64,000 nt of DNA, taken from assembly GCF_004118265.1 (NCBI RefSeq), contig NZ_SDHW01000001.1, positions 1,302,001-1,366,000 on the forward strand, given 5' to 3'. The DNA is from Lacibacter luteus. Its GTDB lineage: Bacteria; Bacteroidota; Bacteroidia; Chitinophagales; Chitinophagaceae. Positions within the stretch are counted from its first letter, which is position 1. The number at the start of each line of letters is the position of its first letter. The notes under the pieces are model-generated. The model made no database searches. It had not been told where the DNA came from and saw only the letters and a program-made list of their open reading frames with translations. Positions 1-7,369 of this stretch are shown piece after piece. A program made the position numbers and the translations under genes.

Positions 1-802
1 GGGTGTAACTGCATACACAATTTCGAAACATCACCATCGCTTCATCGGTAAGCATATAACTTTTTTCCAGCAAAGCTTTATTGTGTTGTTGCTGCATTGC
101 TTCGCCCTGGTACATTTTTATTGCTGCAAGTGTTTGATTAATATTATCACGCAATGCGTAAACAATATTCTGGTTATCGGTTTCCTGTTTTTCAATGACC
201 GAACGTAACTCCTGTTTACGGCGTCTGTTCTCCAGCACCAAAATGCGACTGTACAGTCTTTCCTGGTAATTGTAAATGAGAATAAAATAATAAACCGTTA
301 ATGTAAAGGAAAGAAAGAAGGAAAGATAAAAGGTGCGTTTCGCTTCGTGCAAACGATCGGCAGGAAACTGAAAATTATCATCCGCCAAAATCAATGATAA
401 AAGCAAAAATAATATTGTAATCCCCGAAAACAGGAGTACATATTTTTTTCTTCCTTCGGTACGAAACAGGTAAATGTAAACGAGTATAAGCGGGAAATAA
501 TACAGATAAACTGCACTCCTTATTCCCAGTTCAAGAGAAATAAGAAAAAAAGCAATATTGAACGCCATTAACGAAATAACCTTCGCCAGCAATTTAAAGC
601 CCCTGCTATGCAAAACCAACGAGCCAACCAGCAAAAGAGAAGTAACGCTCAGTACATAAACATCATAGTATTCAGCGTAACCGGACTGAATACTATCAAC
701 GATATTAATTGCAATAGCAATCAGTGCCAAATAAACAAACCGGTTAAAGCCCGTTAATACGTTGTGCTTAACAACATCGTTATAAGATGAAGCACGTTTC
801 AT
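1..802 (-). CDS. Membrane sensor histidine kinase-like protein, C-terminus beyond left edge; phospho-acceptor His replaced by Arg
   Basis: The frame is open from the ATG at 802 to the left edge (267 codons). Residues 1-190 contain about six hydrophobic segments separated by short loops. A charged helix follows, then a stretch resembling the HisKA_3 dimerisation helix of NarL-type kinases. Where that family has ELHDNxxQ, this protein reads ALRDNINQ (Arg at residue 218, codon CGT at 149-151). The rest of the helix (TLAAIKMY) fits the family; any ATPase domain lies outside the window. The Arg is read directly. Loss of autophosphorylation on this residue follows from knowledge of the family, unless the sequence contains an error (CAT to CGT is one transition). 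No response regulator lies on this side within the window. It could be a pseudokinase partner or a decaying gene. Confidence 0.7.
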   Translation of the reverse strand, partial: MKRASSYNDVVKHNVLTGFNRFVYLALIAIAINIVDSIQSGYAEYYDVYVLSVTSLLLVGSLVLHSRGFKLLAKVISLMAFNIAFFLISLELGIRSAVYLYYFPLILVYIYLFRTEGRKKYVLLFSGITILFLLLSLILADDNFQFPADRLHEAKRTFYLSFFLSFTLTVYYFILIYNYQERLYSRILVLENRRRKQELRSVIEKQETDNQNIVYALRDNINQTLAAIKMYQGEAMQQQHNKALLEKSYMLTDEAMVMFRNCVCSYT

Positions 803-1061
803 AGTGAGAATTATTGAAATTTGAATACTGGATTAAACTGACGTAAAATTACTATATCTGCAAACGGGCAGGCCTACACAGCATCACTTTCTCCAAAGAA
901 TAGTAGTTTATACTGATGATAGCCGCCATTCGTACTACGCAGGCACAAGAACTCGATTGCTGAATTTTTAACAGAACAAGAAACATTCCTGTCAATTCGT
1001 GGGGATTTCAATACTTTTAAATTCTCAAGAACCCGTTATTTATTTAATAATTGCAGTAAAC
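803..1061. other. Divergent intergenic region
   Basis: This is an AT-rich spacer between the divergent kinase-like gene and the DUF1080 gene and must hold promoters for both. I see no strong palindrome, terminator or small reading frame in it. Confidence 0.5.
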
Positions 1062-1859
1062 ATGAAACCAGTTTTTTCATCGCTCATTCTATCGGCAGTT
1101 CTGTTATTGCCTTCGTCCTTACTTAAAGCTCAACAAAAACCTTATGTAAGCACGCCACCAGCAACATCTCCCATGGCCATGAGGCCGGAAATGACAGAGA
1201 TCTGGAACCCCGAAGTAAAAACCATTACTCCCGGTAAAAAAGACAGTGAAGCACCATCGGATGCCATTGTATTGTTCGATGGTAAAAATCTAAACCAATG
1301 GGTGAGCCAGAAAGACAAAACAAAACCGGCTGCATGGAAAATTGTGAACAACGACTACATGGAAGTAGTGCCCGGCAGTGGTGGTATAGAAACAAAACTT
1401 TCATTTGGCGATTGCCAATTACATATTGAATGGAGTGCGCCCGATACTGTAGAAGCCGGCGGACAAAACCGTGGCAACAGTGGTATCTTTTTTCAAAACC
1501 GTTACGAGCTGCAGGTGCTCGATTCTTACAACAACAGAACCTACCGCAACGGACAGGCAGGAAGTGTATACAAAGACCAGGCGCCATTAGTGAATGTAAC
1601 AAGGAGTCCGCTTGAATGGAATACTTATGATATTATTTATACTGCCCCACGCTTTAAACCAACAGGAGAATTAGATGCGCCTGCAAGAATTACCGTTTTG
1701 CACAATGGCGTTGTTGTACAGAACAATGCAACCATTTCAGGTTTAACACTGTATATCGGTTTACACAATTATCCTAACGCACATGGCGAAGATGTTATTT
1801 CGTTACAGGATCATAGCTGCAAAACACAGTTCCGTAATATCTGGATCAGACGTTTGTAA
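1062..1859 (+). CDS. Secreted DUF1080 protein (3-keto-disaccharide hydrolase family)
   Basis: The protein has 265 residues from the ATG at 1062. An upstream in-frame ATG at 999 would put 21 unrelated residues before a good signal peptide (MKPVFSSLILSAVLLL, cleavage near KAQ), so 1062 is chosen. Residues 65-265 form one DUF1080 / concanavalin-like domain. Typical elements are the opening VLFDGKNLNQW, the central GNSGIFFQ followed by YELQVLDS, and the closing FRNIWIRRL. Members of this family hydrolyse 3-keto-glycosides or bind carbohydrates in the periplasm of Bacteroidota; the exact substrate cannot be read here. The gene is followed 57 bases later by a serine hydrolase on the same strand and may be co-transcribed with it. 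Confidence 0.85.
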   Translation: MKPVFSSLILSAVLLLPSSLLKAQQKPYVSTPPATSPMAMRPEMTEIWNPEVKTITPGKKDSEAPSDAIVLFDGKNLNQWVSQKDKTKPAAWKIVNNDYMEVVPGSGGIETKLSFGDCQLHIEWSAPDTVEAGGQNRGNSGIFFQNRYELQVLDSYNNRTYRNGQAGSVYKDQAPLVNVTRSPLEWNTYDIIYTAPRFKPTGELDAPARITVLHNGVVVQNNATISGLTLYIGLHNYPNAHGEDVISLQDHSCKTQFRNIWIRRL

Positions 1860-1916
1860 GAATGATGTAACCAACTGAACGAATCAGCATTTATTCATTC
1901 AACACCAAGCCAACAC

Positions 1917-3062
1917 ATGATGCGTCTACTTTCATACTGTTTGTTCTTATTTGTTTTGCTTTTATCATCGCTCTGCAGCAATGCACAGACCGATAAAGCC
2001 GAAGCAGGTATAAAAACAATTATGGAAGAGAACAAAGTGATCGGGCTTTCGGTTGCGGTTGTTAAAAAAGGGAAGATCATTTATACCCATTCATTTGGTT
2101 TAAAAGATGTAGAAAGCAATACGGCTTTAACAGATGAAAATATCTTCCGTATTGCTTCTATTTCAAAATCGTTTTCTGCAACATCAATCATGCAGCTAGT
2201 TGAAGCAAAAAAACTTTCACTGGATGATGATGTAAGCAAACTGCTCGGCTTTACTGTACGTAATCCAACGTTTCCTCAAACAGTTATTACACTAAAGATG
2301 CTGTTATCGCATCGCTCTAGTATTAACGACAGCCAGGGTTATTTTACATTGGATGCCATTAACCCGGAGAAAAATCCTGATTGGAAAAAATGTTACAATG
2401 CATACGAACCGGGAACAGATTACCAGTATTGTAATCTTAACTTCAATATGATCGGCACGATGATCGAAATTATTTCCGGCGAACGTTTCGATCAATATGT
2501 AAAACATCATGTACTCGATCCGCTTGGCTTGTACGCAGGCTATTGTGTAGACTCGTTAGACAAAACACGCTTTGCAACGATTTACGAATACAACAGCAAA
2601 GAAGATAAGTTTACAGCAGCACCCGGCGCCTATGCTCCACGCAGTGAAGAAATACGCAATTATAAAATGGGTTACAGCACGCCAATTTTTTCACCAACAG
2701 GTGGCATGAAAATTTCAGCAACCGATCTTGCAACATACATGACCATGCACATGCAGCTTGGCCGTTATAAAAAAACAAAAATCATCAGCAAGAAAAGTGC
2801 AAAGCAAATGCAAACCAAACTTTCCGACAAGGAAGGATATGGTTTAGCGATCATGACAACTGAAAATCTGATCAAGGGAAAAACAATGAAAGGTCATACC
2901 GGTTCTGCATACGGACTTTTCAGTGCGATGTTCTTTAACCCGAAAGAAGAATTTGGTTTTGTTGTAATTACCAATGGTTGCAATGGAACGTATACTGATG
3001 GCATGAATACAGTGATGCGTTCAACCATCAATTGTTTGTACGATGCGTTTATTGCAAAGTAG
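1917..3062 (+). CDS. Secreted serine hydrolase, beta-lactamase / class C PBP family
   Basis: The protein has 381 residues and an N-terminal signal peptide (hydrophobic residues 5-20, likely cleavage after SNAQ). The three active-site motifs of the class C beta-lactamase / DD-peptidase fold are present. They are SxxK as SISK (Ser81, Lys84), YxN as YCN (Tyr171) and the KTG-like box as HTG (327-329). This fits the family (Pfam Beta-lactamase), which includes D-aminopeptidases, esterases and peptidoglycan carboxypeptidases. Substrate and resistance role cannot be inferred. A second in-frame ATG lies one codon downstream at 1920. The preceding gene is a secreted DUF1080 protein. Confidence 0.9.
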   Translation: MMRLLSYCLFLFVLLLSSLCSNAQTDKAEAGIKTIMEENKVIGLSVAVVKKGKIIYTHSFGLKDVESNTALTDENIFRIASISKSFSATSIMQLVEAKKLSLDDDVSKLLGFTVRNPTFPQTVITLKMLLSHRSSINDSQGYFTLDAINPEKNPDWKKCYNAYEPGTDYQYCNLNFNMIGTMIEIISGERFDQYVKHHVLDPLGLYAGYCVDSLDKTRFATIYEYNSKEDKFTAAPGAYAPRSEEIRNYKMGYSTPIFSPTGGMKISATDLATYMTMHMQLGRYKKTKIISKKSAKQMQTKLSDKEGYGLAIMTTENLIKGKTMKGHTGSAYGLFSAMFFNPKEEFGFVVITNGCNGTYTDGMNTVMRSTINCLYDAFIAK

Positions 3063-3217
3063 CTTTAATTGCTCACGGATGTCACAGATGACAGTACGTA
3101 CCTTTCTCCGCTTGCGTAATTGATGAGATATCAATCCCACGCAGAAAAAAACCACACGGTGTAACAGAAATCGCAGAGACCTACCTGTAACATGAAACCC
3201 GTAACCTGTAACCAGTT
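3063..3217. repeat. Intergenic interspersed-repeat DNA
   Basis: The spacer between convergent genes contains phrases such as CACGGATGTCACAGATGACAG and CGCAGAAAAAAACCACACGG. These resemble the short cacgg-atgaacacag words that recur at 3655-3720. No gene is seen. Confidence 0.35.
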
Positions 3218-3427
3218 TTACATATGCTCATCCCGTTTCTTCGTTGCTTCTTCTTTTGACACTTTATCATTTTCTTCCACCACTTCTTTTACACCATTCA
3301 CCAACGAAGAGATAGGCCCTTTCATATTATCCTGCGGATCTGTTTTGTGTAATGTTTCCGGGTCTGGTTTTATGATAGCAGATTCTTCCTCTGTCGTTTT
3401 CTTTTTTATTTCGTTTTGCTGTGCCAT
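3218..3427 (-). CDS. Small charged hypothetical protein
   Basis: This frame encodes 69 residues from the ATG at 3427. The frame extends further upstream, but the extra 91 residues read like translated intergenic repeat DNA (3428-3700), so the short form starting MAQQNEIKKK is preferred. It is rich in Lys and Glu, with a few Pro, and has no signal peptide or membrane segment. The middle (NMKGPISSLVNGVKEVVEEN) could form one amphipathic helix. Low-complexity soluble proteins like this are common in the phylum and have no assigned function. It is isolated from its neighbours. Confidence 0.5.
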   Translation of the reverse strand: MAQQNEIKKKTTEEESAIIKPDPETLHKTDPQDNMKGPISSLVNGVKEVVEENDKVSKEEATKKRDEHM

Positions 3428-3812
3428 AATGGATGTTTTATACACAGTCTGTTTCAAATATGAGGCCAGTGCTGTACTGTGAAAGAAAGCTGCATAGTAT
3501 AAGGCGGAATTGTTACACAAATACTGCACTAAATACTTGTAAAATAGAGAGCTGTGTTTTAACAATTTAATTGCCTGGAAGTTTGGAAAAGGGAAGTAAT
3601 CTACTGTTGTCTGCTCACCTGACAGGTGACTGTACAACACATAAACAGAACTACGAATTGCACGAATGACACGGAGAAGAAAGTAGCCACGGATGAACAC
3701 AGAGGAACGCAGATGAAGAACACTCGTCGGTACGGCGGCAGCCGTCAGACGTAACCAGCCACCGTTGGCGGCACACCTGAAAGGTAACTGTATAACTGAT
3801 TATCTAAAAGAA
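3428..3812. repeat. Intergenic stretch with a repeated palindromic motif
   Basis: No convincing gene is present. Two direct copies of about 23 bases occur: CACCTGACAGGTGACTGTAC at 3616-3635 and CACCTGAAAGGTAACTGTAT at 3774-3793. Each is followed by AAC, and the first contains a perfect CACCTG-a-CAGGTG palindrome. Between them are cacggatgaacacag-type words (3660-3715) and GC-rich inverted sequence (GGCGGCAGCCGTC near 3733). This looks like accumulated short interspersed repeats. Confidence 0.5.
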
Positions 3813-4454
3813 TTACAATTTTGCAAACCCTTTACGCAATGCTTCCAGGCAAAGCCCAACCCTGCTTTGTACATGAAATTTTTGAAACAATGCTTCACGG
3901 TAACCATCAATGGTACGTTCGCTTAAATTCATTTCTGCAGCAATTTGTTTGTAGGTAAGCTCACTGCAGGCATATGACAGAAAGATTTTTTCTTTTTCAG
4001 TCAGCACAACAACAGGCGGCTCGTTCGACTTTAATAATAAACGGCGAAAATTAATATTACCTGCATCAGCATTGTAATATCCCTTCAACAATACTTCCTG
4101 CAACGCTTTCTCCAACTCTGTAGGATGCGTATCCTTTAACAAATAAGCACAACAACCGGCTTTTACCATATCGATAATTGCGGTATCAGTATCGTTCATT
4201 GAAAGAGCAATCAATTTCATAGCAGGATACTGTTCGCTCAACCATTTGCTGGTAGCAACACCATCCATTACGGGCATGTTTACATCAACCAGCATCAGGT
4301 CGGGGACACTCCCACTTGTTTTTAGTTTGCTTTTTAAATCCTCACCATTCAGCGCTTCAACCACTACTTCATATTCTTTAAAACTTTCCAACATCAGCCG
4401 GAGCGATTTTAAAAATAATTGATGATCATCTACAAGACCTACGGTTATTTTCAT
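3813..4454 (-). CDS. LuxR/NarL-family response regulator
   Basis: The protein has 213 residues. The receiver domain (1-125) has the acidic pair Asp9-Asp10, the phospho-acceptor Asp57 in LVDVNMP, switch Ser85 and invariant Lys107 in AYLLKD. A LuxR-type helix-turn-helix follows at about 150-206 (LTEKEK at its start, TYKQIAAEMNLSERTIDGYR as the recognition region). The start ATG overlaps the stop of the upstream histidine kinase by 4 bases, so the two are cotranscribed and probably form a cognate pair. The output is transcriptional; targets are not stated by the protein. A palindrome found upstream of this operon and upstream of the caspase operon is a candidate binding site (inference). Confidence 0.93.
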   Translation of the reverse strand: MKITVGLVDDHQLFLKSLRLMLESFKEYEVVVEALNGEDLKSKLKTSGSVPDLMLVDVNMPVMDGVATSKWLSEQYPAMKLIALSMNDTDTAIIDMVKAGCCAYLLKDTHPTELEKALQEVLLKGYYNADAGNINFRRLLLKSNEPPVVVLTEKEKIFLSYACSELTYKQIAAEMNLSERTIDGYREALFQKFHVQSRVGLCLEALRKGFAKL

Positions 4455-5236
4455 GGTTCTTCTGTTTTTAAAGGTAACCGAATGGCGACGGTAGTGCCAC
4501 CCTCAGCAATAGAATTAAAATGGATAGTACCTTGCAACAATTGCACCCGATGCTCCATATTGGCAAGTCCCATACTTTTTGAAACAGAACCTACATCAAA
4601 ACCCCTACCGTTATCACTTACTGTTATCAGATAAATATTCTCATTTGCTTCAACTGCAATGCGCATGTTTGTCGGTCCCGCATGTTTCACTGCATTCTGA
4701 ATAGCTTCCTGTACAATGCGGAACAGGATGATCTGTTCATCGCTTCGCAGAGGAAGCTCAACCGACTGTATATATTCCACAACAATATCTTTTGCCGCAT
4801 TAATACGCTCGATCATGGTTTGAATATTTTCCGAAAAACTAAAACGCTCCAGCCATTCCTTATCCAGCGATTTTGCCAATGAACGTATTTCGTTGATCGC
4901 TTGCCCCAATGTGGCGTTAGCTGTAAGTAAAGTATCAGGAGGATTCTGCAATTCACGTTCGGTTAAACCAATCAGCATACGGGAAGTGCTGAGCAACTGC
5001 CCTACATTATCGTGCAGTTCTTTCCCTATTTGCTGAAATGTTTGTTCCTGTACTTCGAACTGCGATTTTAAAAACTGCTTCTCAAATTCTTCTTTCATAA
5101 GTGCTTTTTCATGTAGGTGTATTTGTTGCTTTTTTTTATAATTGACCATTACAAAAATCACAACAATCGACAGCATTAGTATAATGAATGAAACAACTAT
5201 AGCAGCGCTGAGTATTTCCGGTCCTGGTTGTGGCAT
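4451..5236 (-). CDS. Sensor histidine kinase, HisKA_3 type
   Basis: The protein has 261 residues. One transmembrane helix lies at about 9-32, followed by a charged coiled helix. The HisKA_3 helix has the phospho-acceptor His75 in KELHDNVGQ. The HATPase_c domain follows, with its N-box Asn181 in EAIQNAVKHAG and G1 box DNGRGF at 208-213. There is no periplasmic sensor domain, so the signal probably comes through the membrane or a partner. The first 40 bases overlap the end of the upstream integral-membrane gene, and the last 4 overlap the response regulator start. The upstream membrane protein is a plausible sensory partner (inference). Confidence 0.92.
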   Translation of the reverse strand: MPQPGPEILSAAIVVSFIILMLSIVVIFVMVNYKKKQQIHLHEKALMKEEFEKQFLKSQFEVQEQTFQQIGKELHDNVGQLLSTSRMLIGLTERELQNPPDTLLTANATLGQAINEIRSLAKSLDKEWLERFSFSENIQTMIERINAAKDIVVEYIQSVELPLRSDEQIILFRIVQEAIQNAVKHAGPTNMRIAVEANENIYLITVSDNGRGFDVGSVSKSMGLANMEHRVQLLQGTIHFNSIAEGGTTVAIRLPLKTEEP

Positions 5237-5838
5237 AGTATACCTATTGTCAGCAAAATATACAAAACGTAATTTGAAACTGAATTAAAGATGCCGTATA
5301 TCTTTTTTGCGGTTGCCGCTTCCTGCGAAAGCAGGTGATTATAAACACCGTTAATACCAAGCGTGCCGGCAAAATAAATAAAGAAGGCAAGCGTAACCCA
5401 AAAGACAGGCAATTGATATATCGCTGTATTCTCCAGCGGAACAATAGAGAAAAACGAAATAATACACCAGGTAATGATCAGCATCCCTTCAATGTTTGCA
5501 TTAATGCTTGGAAAGAATGAGAAATCCTGCACAAACAGGGAAATGAGTAGCGATGCAAAACAAAATACAAATAAAGAAATCATCATTATTTTTTGCACCC
5601 ACTTATTCGTGATCCATCGTTTTAAAATGAGTGTGATGAAGATGTATTCAATAATGATAAAAAAGTGGTAGAGAAAATAATAGCCGTTTGTTTCCTTTCC
5701 AATGATCTCTACCGCAATTTCAGTTATAATAGAAAAGGAAAGCAATGCCACAAGAAGTTTTATATAAGTATATTTTAAATAAAACAATCCGGTGGCAAAG
5801 CAAACCAACATCAGAAAATAATAGATGTAAACCAACAT
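5197..5838 (-). CDS. Polytopic membrane protein in a two-component operon
   Basis: The protein has 213 residues and is almost entirely hydrophobic, with about six or seven predicted transmembrane helices (near 2-20, 26-44, 52-75, 83-103, 115-132, 140-162 and 182-202). No catalytic motif is recognised. It starts 5 bases after the stop of the preceding operon gene (5844) and overlaps the histidine kinase start by 40 bases, so expression is coupled. Because the kinase has only one membrane helix and no sensor domain, this protein may supply the sensing function. That is inference from position only. Confidence 0.75.
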   Translation of the reverse strand: MLVYIYYFLMLVCFATGLFYLKYTYIKLLVALLSFSIITEIAVEIIGKETNGYYFLYHFFIIIEYIFITLILKRWITNKWVQKIMMISLFVFCFASLLISLFVQDFSFFPSINANIEGMLIITWCIISFFSIVPLENTAIYQLPVFWVTLAFFIYFAGTLGINGVYNHLLSQEAATAKKIYGIFNSVSNYVLYILLTIGILCHNQDRKYSALL

Positions 5839-5843
5839 TCATT

Positions 5844-6437
5844 TTACCTTTTTGCAATCGCTGTAAATAAATCCTTCATAAAATCTGAAAGACTTTGAGA
5901 TTTTATTTTATCTCCTGTTAGTGATTTGAAAGGTTCAGGCTCTTCTTCCCCATTTCCTCTTTCTTCAATTATAGGATCGTCATCACGGTGTATTCGTTCA
6001 CTGCCATCCTCTTCATTTGTTTTTAATAGTAGATCCTCTTTAACAGGCGTCCTGAATGCATTCAATCCTTGCAATACAAAAGTTACTTTTTTCTTTTTAG
6101 AACCATCTTCAAGCTCCTCTTCGGTCATCGCCTGCATAATGCTGACATATTCACATCCTTCCTGGCTTAAAACCCGCATGATGGATGATTTACTGAATGT
6201 AACCTGCAACAGCTTACTGAAAACAGAAAGATCTGGTGCCGCCTCATCCTTAAATTTTTTAACCATTTCCTGGTAGGCGTTTACCGTTATGGGCATGCCA
6301 TAAGATTTTACATTACTTGTACCATTATTCTCTTCGGTATGTGGCATGTCATAATTCTTGGCAACAGGCTTTTTTTTAAGTCTGCCTTTTGTACTTTCCC
6401 ATTCGTAGGTTTTCAGTGTCATTTTTTCTTTTGCCAT
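5844..6437 (-). CDS. Unknown protein, first gene of the two-component operon
   Basis: The protein has 197 residues starting MAKEKMTLKTYEWES. The frame continues upstream to an ATG at 6530, but that extension would translate a near-perfect palindrome (6503-6519) and is therefore probably promoter. The protein is soluble, Lys-rich at the start and very acidic at 150-175 (EEDGSERIHRDDDPIIEERG). The central part (50-130) has a mixed helix/strand pattern including PGCEYVSIM-like and KKVTFVLQGL segments. I do not recognise a family. Its stop lies 5 bases from the membrane gene, so it belongs to the same transcript as the kinase and regulator. Confidence 0.65.
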   Translation of the reverse strand: MAKEKMTLKTYEWESTKGRLKKKPVAKNYDMPHTEENNGTSNVKSYGMPITVNAYQEMVKKFKDEAAPDLSVFSKLLQVTFSKSSIMRVLSQEGCEYVSIMQAMTEEELEDGSKKKKVTFVLQGLNAFRTPVKEDLLLKTNEEDGSERIHRDDDPIIEERGNGEEEPEPFKSLTGDKIKSQSLSDFMKDLFTAIAKR

Positions 6438-6502
6438 AATAAATGATTTTGAGTTGAAGTGATGATTGTCCGTCAATATCAGCATAACAGTTAAGATAGC
6501 AC

Positions 6503-6519
6503 ACGGGAAAATTCCCGTA
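6503..6519 (-). promoter_or_regulatory. Palindromic operator candidate, two-component operon
   Basis: Read toward the operon it is TACGGGAATTTTCCCGT: ACGGGAA and TTCCCGT arms around two bases. It sits about 65 bases before the ATG of the first operon gene. An almost identical site lies upstream of the caspase operon (10591-10608). A two-fold symmetric site is what a dimeric LuxR-type regulator would bind; assignment to the regulator of this operon is inference. Confidence 0.55.
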
Positions 6520-6564
6520 TTTACTTTCATGCTTTACCCTTTTCAACATTCTATCATCTATCCA

Positions 6565-6667
6565 TCTTTGTATAACAACCCAAAATTGTAAACCGAACCG
6601 GCCGTTGCTAATCTTCTAACACAACTTATGAAGTTCATAACTCAGCCTCTTGCAAAAGAGGCTTTTT
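6565..6667 (+). ncRNA. Possible small RNA or orphan terminator
   Basis: No plus-strand reading frame ends here, yet the stretch finishes with a good intrinsic terminator: AGCCTCTT / AAGAGGCT stem (6644-6663) followed by TTTTT. Just before it is the small palindrome TTATGAAgTTCATAA (6627-6641). A CATCTTTG word near 6563 could be part of a promoter. It may be a short transcript, or the leftover end of a deleted gene in this decayed region. Only the hairpin is directly supported. Confidence 0.3.
6644..6666 (+). terminator. Intrinsic terminator, plus strand
   Basis: An 8-bp stem AGCCTCTT / AAGAGGCT with loop GCAA is followed by a run of five T. It is not attached to any intact plus-strand gene. 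Confidence 0.6.
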
Positions 6668-6779
6668 AGGATCACAGATGAAGTGTGTCCCGCCTGACGC
6701 CTGAGCGACCTGAATAATTATCAAAGCCCAATCTTCACCTCCATTCAGTCAACAAGTTTTCATACTTTCAGGCATTATT

Positions 6780-7234
6780 TACAAACCCCAATCTGACTTA
6801 CGAAACATCAAGGCCTTTAATGAAGACTCAAGAGTAAAAATCCCGGCTTTGTTGCATCTTACCCGGTTGGGCTACAGCTATCTTTCCAGGAAAGATCACC
6901 AACTGCGGTAGGAAGAAGCCAACATCTTTAAACACATTTTTCTGAATAGCCTGAGCAGAATAAACCCCGGCATTTCAGCAACCGAACTCGAACGCCACCT
7001 CGAAGAAATTTCATTAAAGCTGGATTACGACGATTTAGGGAGAGAGTTTTATAAATCTCTCACTGCAACCTCCAGCATTAAACTTATCGACTTTAAAAAC
7101 TTTTCTAAATCAGAGATTGGCTGCTGCCCATGCTTATGAACGGGCAGATATGTGTAGCAGATGCGTATGAGCAGGTAGCGCAGGCATTGAGCATGGCGGC
7201 AGAGGATGCGGCGGGGTATGGGAAGAAAAGATGA
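6780..7234 (+). pseudogene. Type I restriction remnant: HsdR N-terminus joined to HsdS C-terminus
   Basis: The frame from 6780 reads like the start of type I restriction endonuclease subunit HsdR. It has SRVKIPALLHLTRLGYSYLS, then NIFKHIFLNSLSRINPG, LDYDDLGREFYKSL and IKLIDFKNF. It is broken by a TAG at 6909-6911. At about 7112-7115 the reading shifts frame and changes family: RDWLLPMLMNGQ followed by ADAYEQVAQAL resembles the extreme C-terminus of a specificity subunit HsdS, ending with TGA at 7232-7234. Everything between (most of HsdR, HsdM, most of HsdS) is gone. An hsdR-hsdM-hsdS operon that suffered one internal deletion would produce this. The remnant cannot be functional. Family calls rest on motif recognition. 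Confidence 0.75.
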
Positions 7235-7290
7235 GGTGGGAAAAAACCTGGCAGGTTTAATAATCCTGTTTCAACATGTATTTAAAAAAA

Positions 7291-7317
7291 GCGACTCCTG
7301 CCGGAGTCGCTTTTTTT
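7291..7317. terminator. Bidirectional intrinsic terminator
   Basis: A perfect 8-bp stem GCGACTCC / GGAGTCGC with loop TGCC is flanked by seven A on the left and seven T on the right. It therefore works on both strands: for the caspase operon ending at 7370 (minus) and for the restriction remnant (plus). Confidence 0.85.
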
Positions 7318-7369
7318 AACCCGTATTATTCTTTAAAATTAGTTCAAAGGAATAAACATCTGTCACTTG

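Noticed and set aside
3428-3700. N-terminal extension of the small protein at 3218
   Set aside because: The extra 91 residues translate repeat-type intergenic DNA and do not look like a protein domain.
6438-6530. Upstream start for the first gene of the two-component operon
   Set aside because: It would put a near-perfect palindrome inside the coding region; the shorter start fits better.
6780-7234. Functional restriction system
   Set aside because: There is no hsdM, the HsdR part has a stop and the frame shifts into an HsdS tail.
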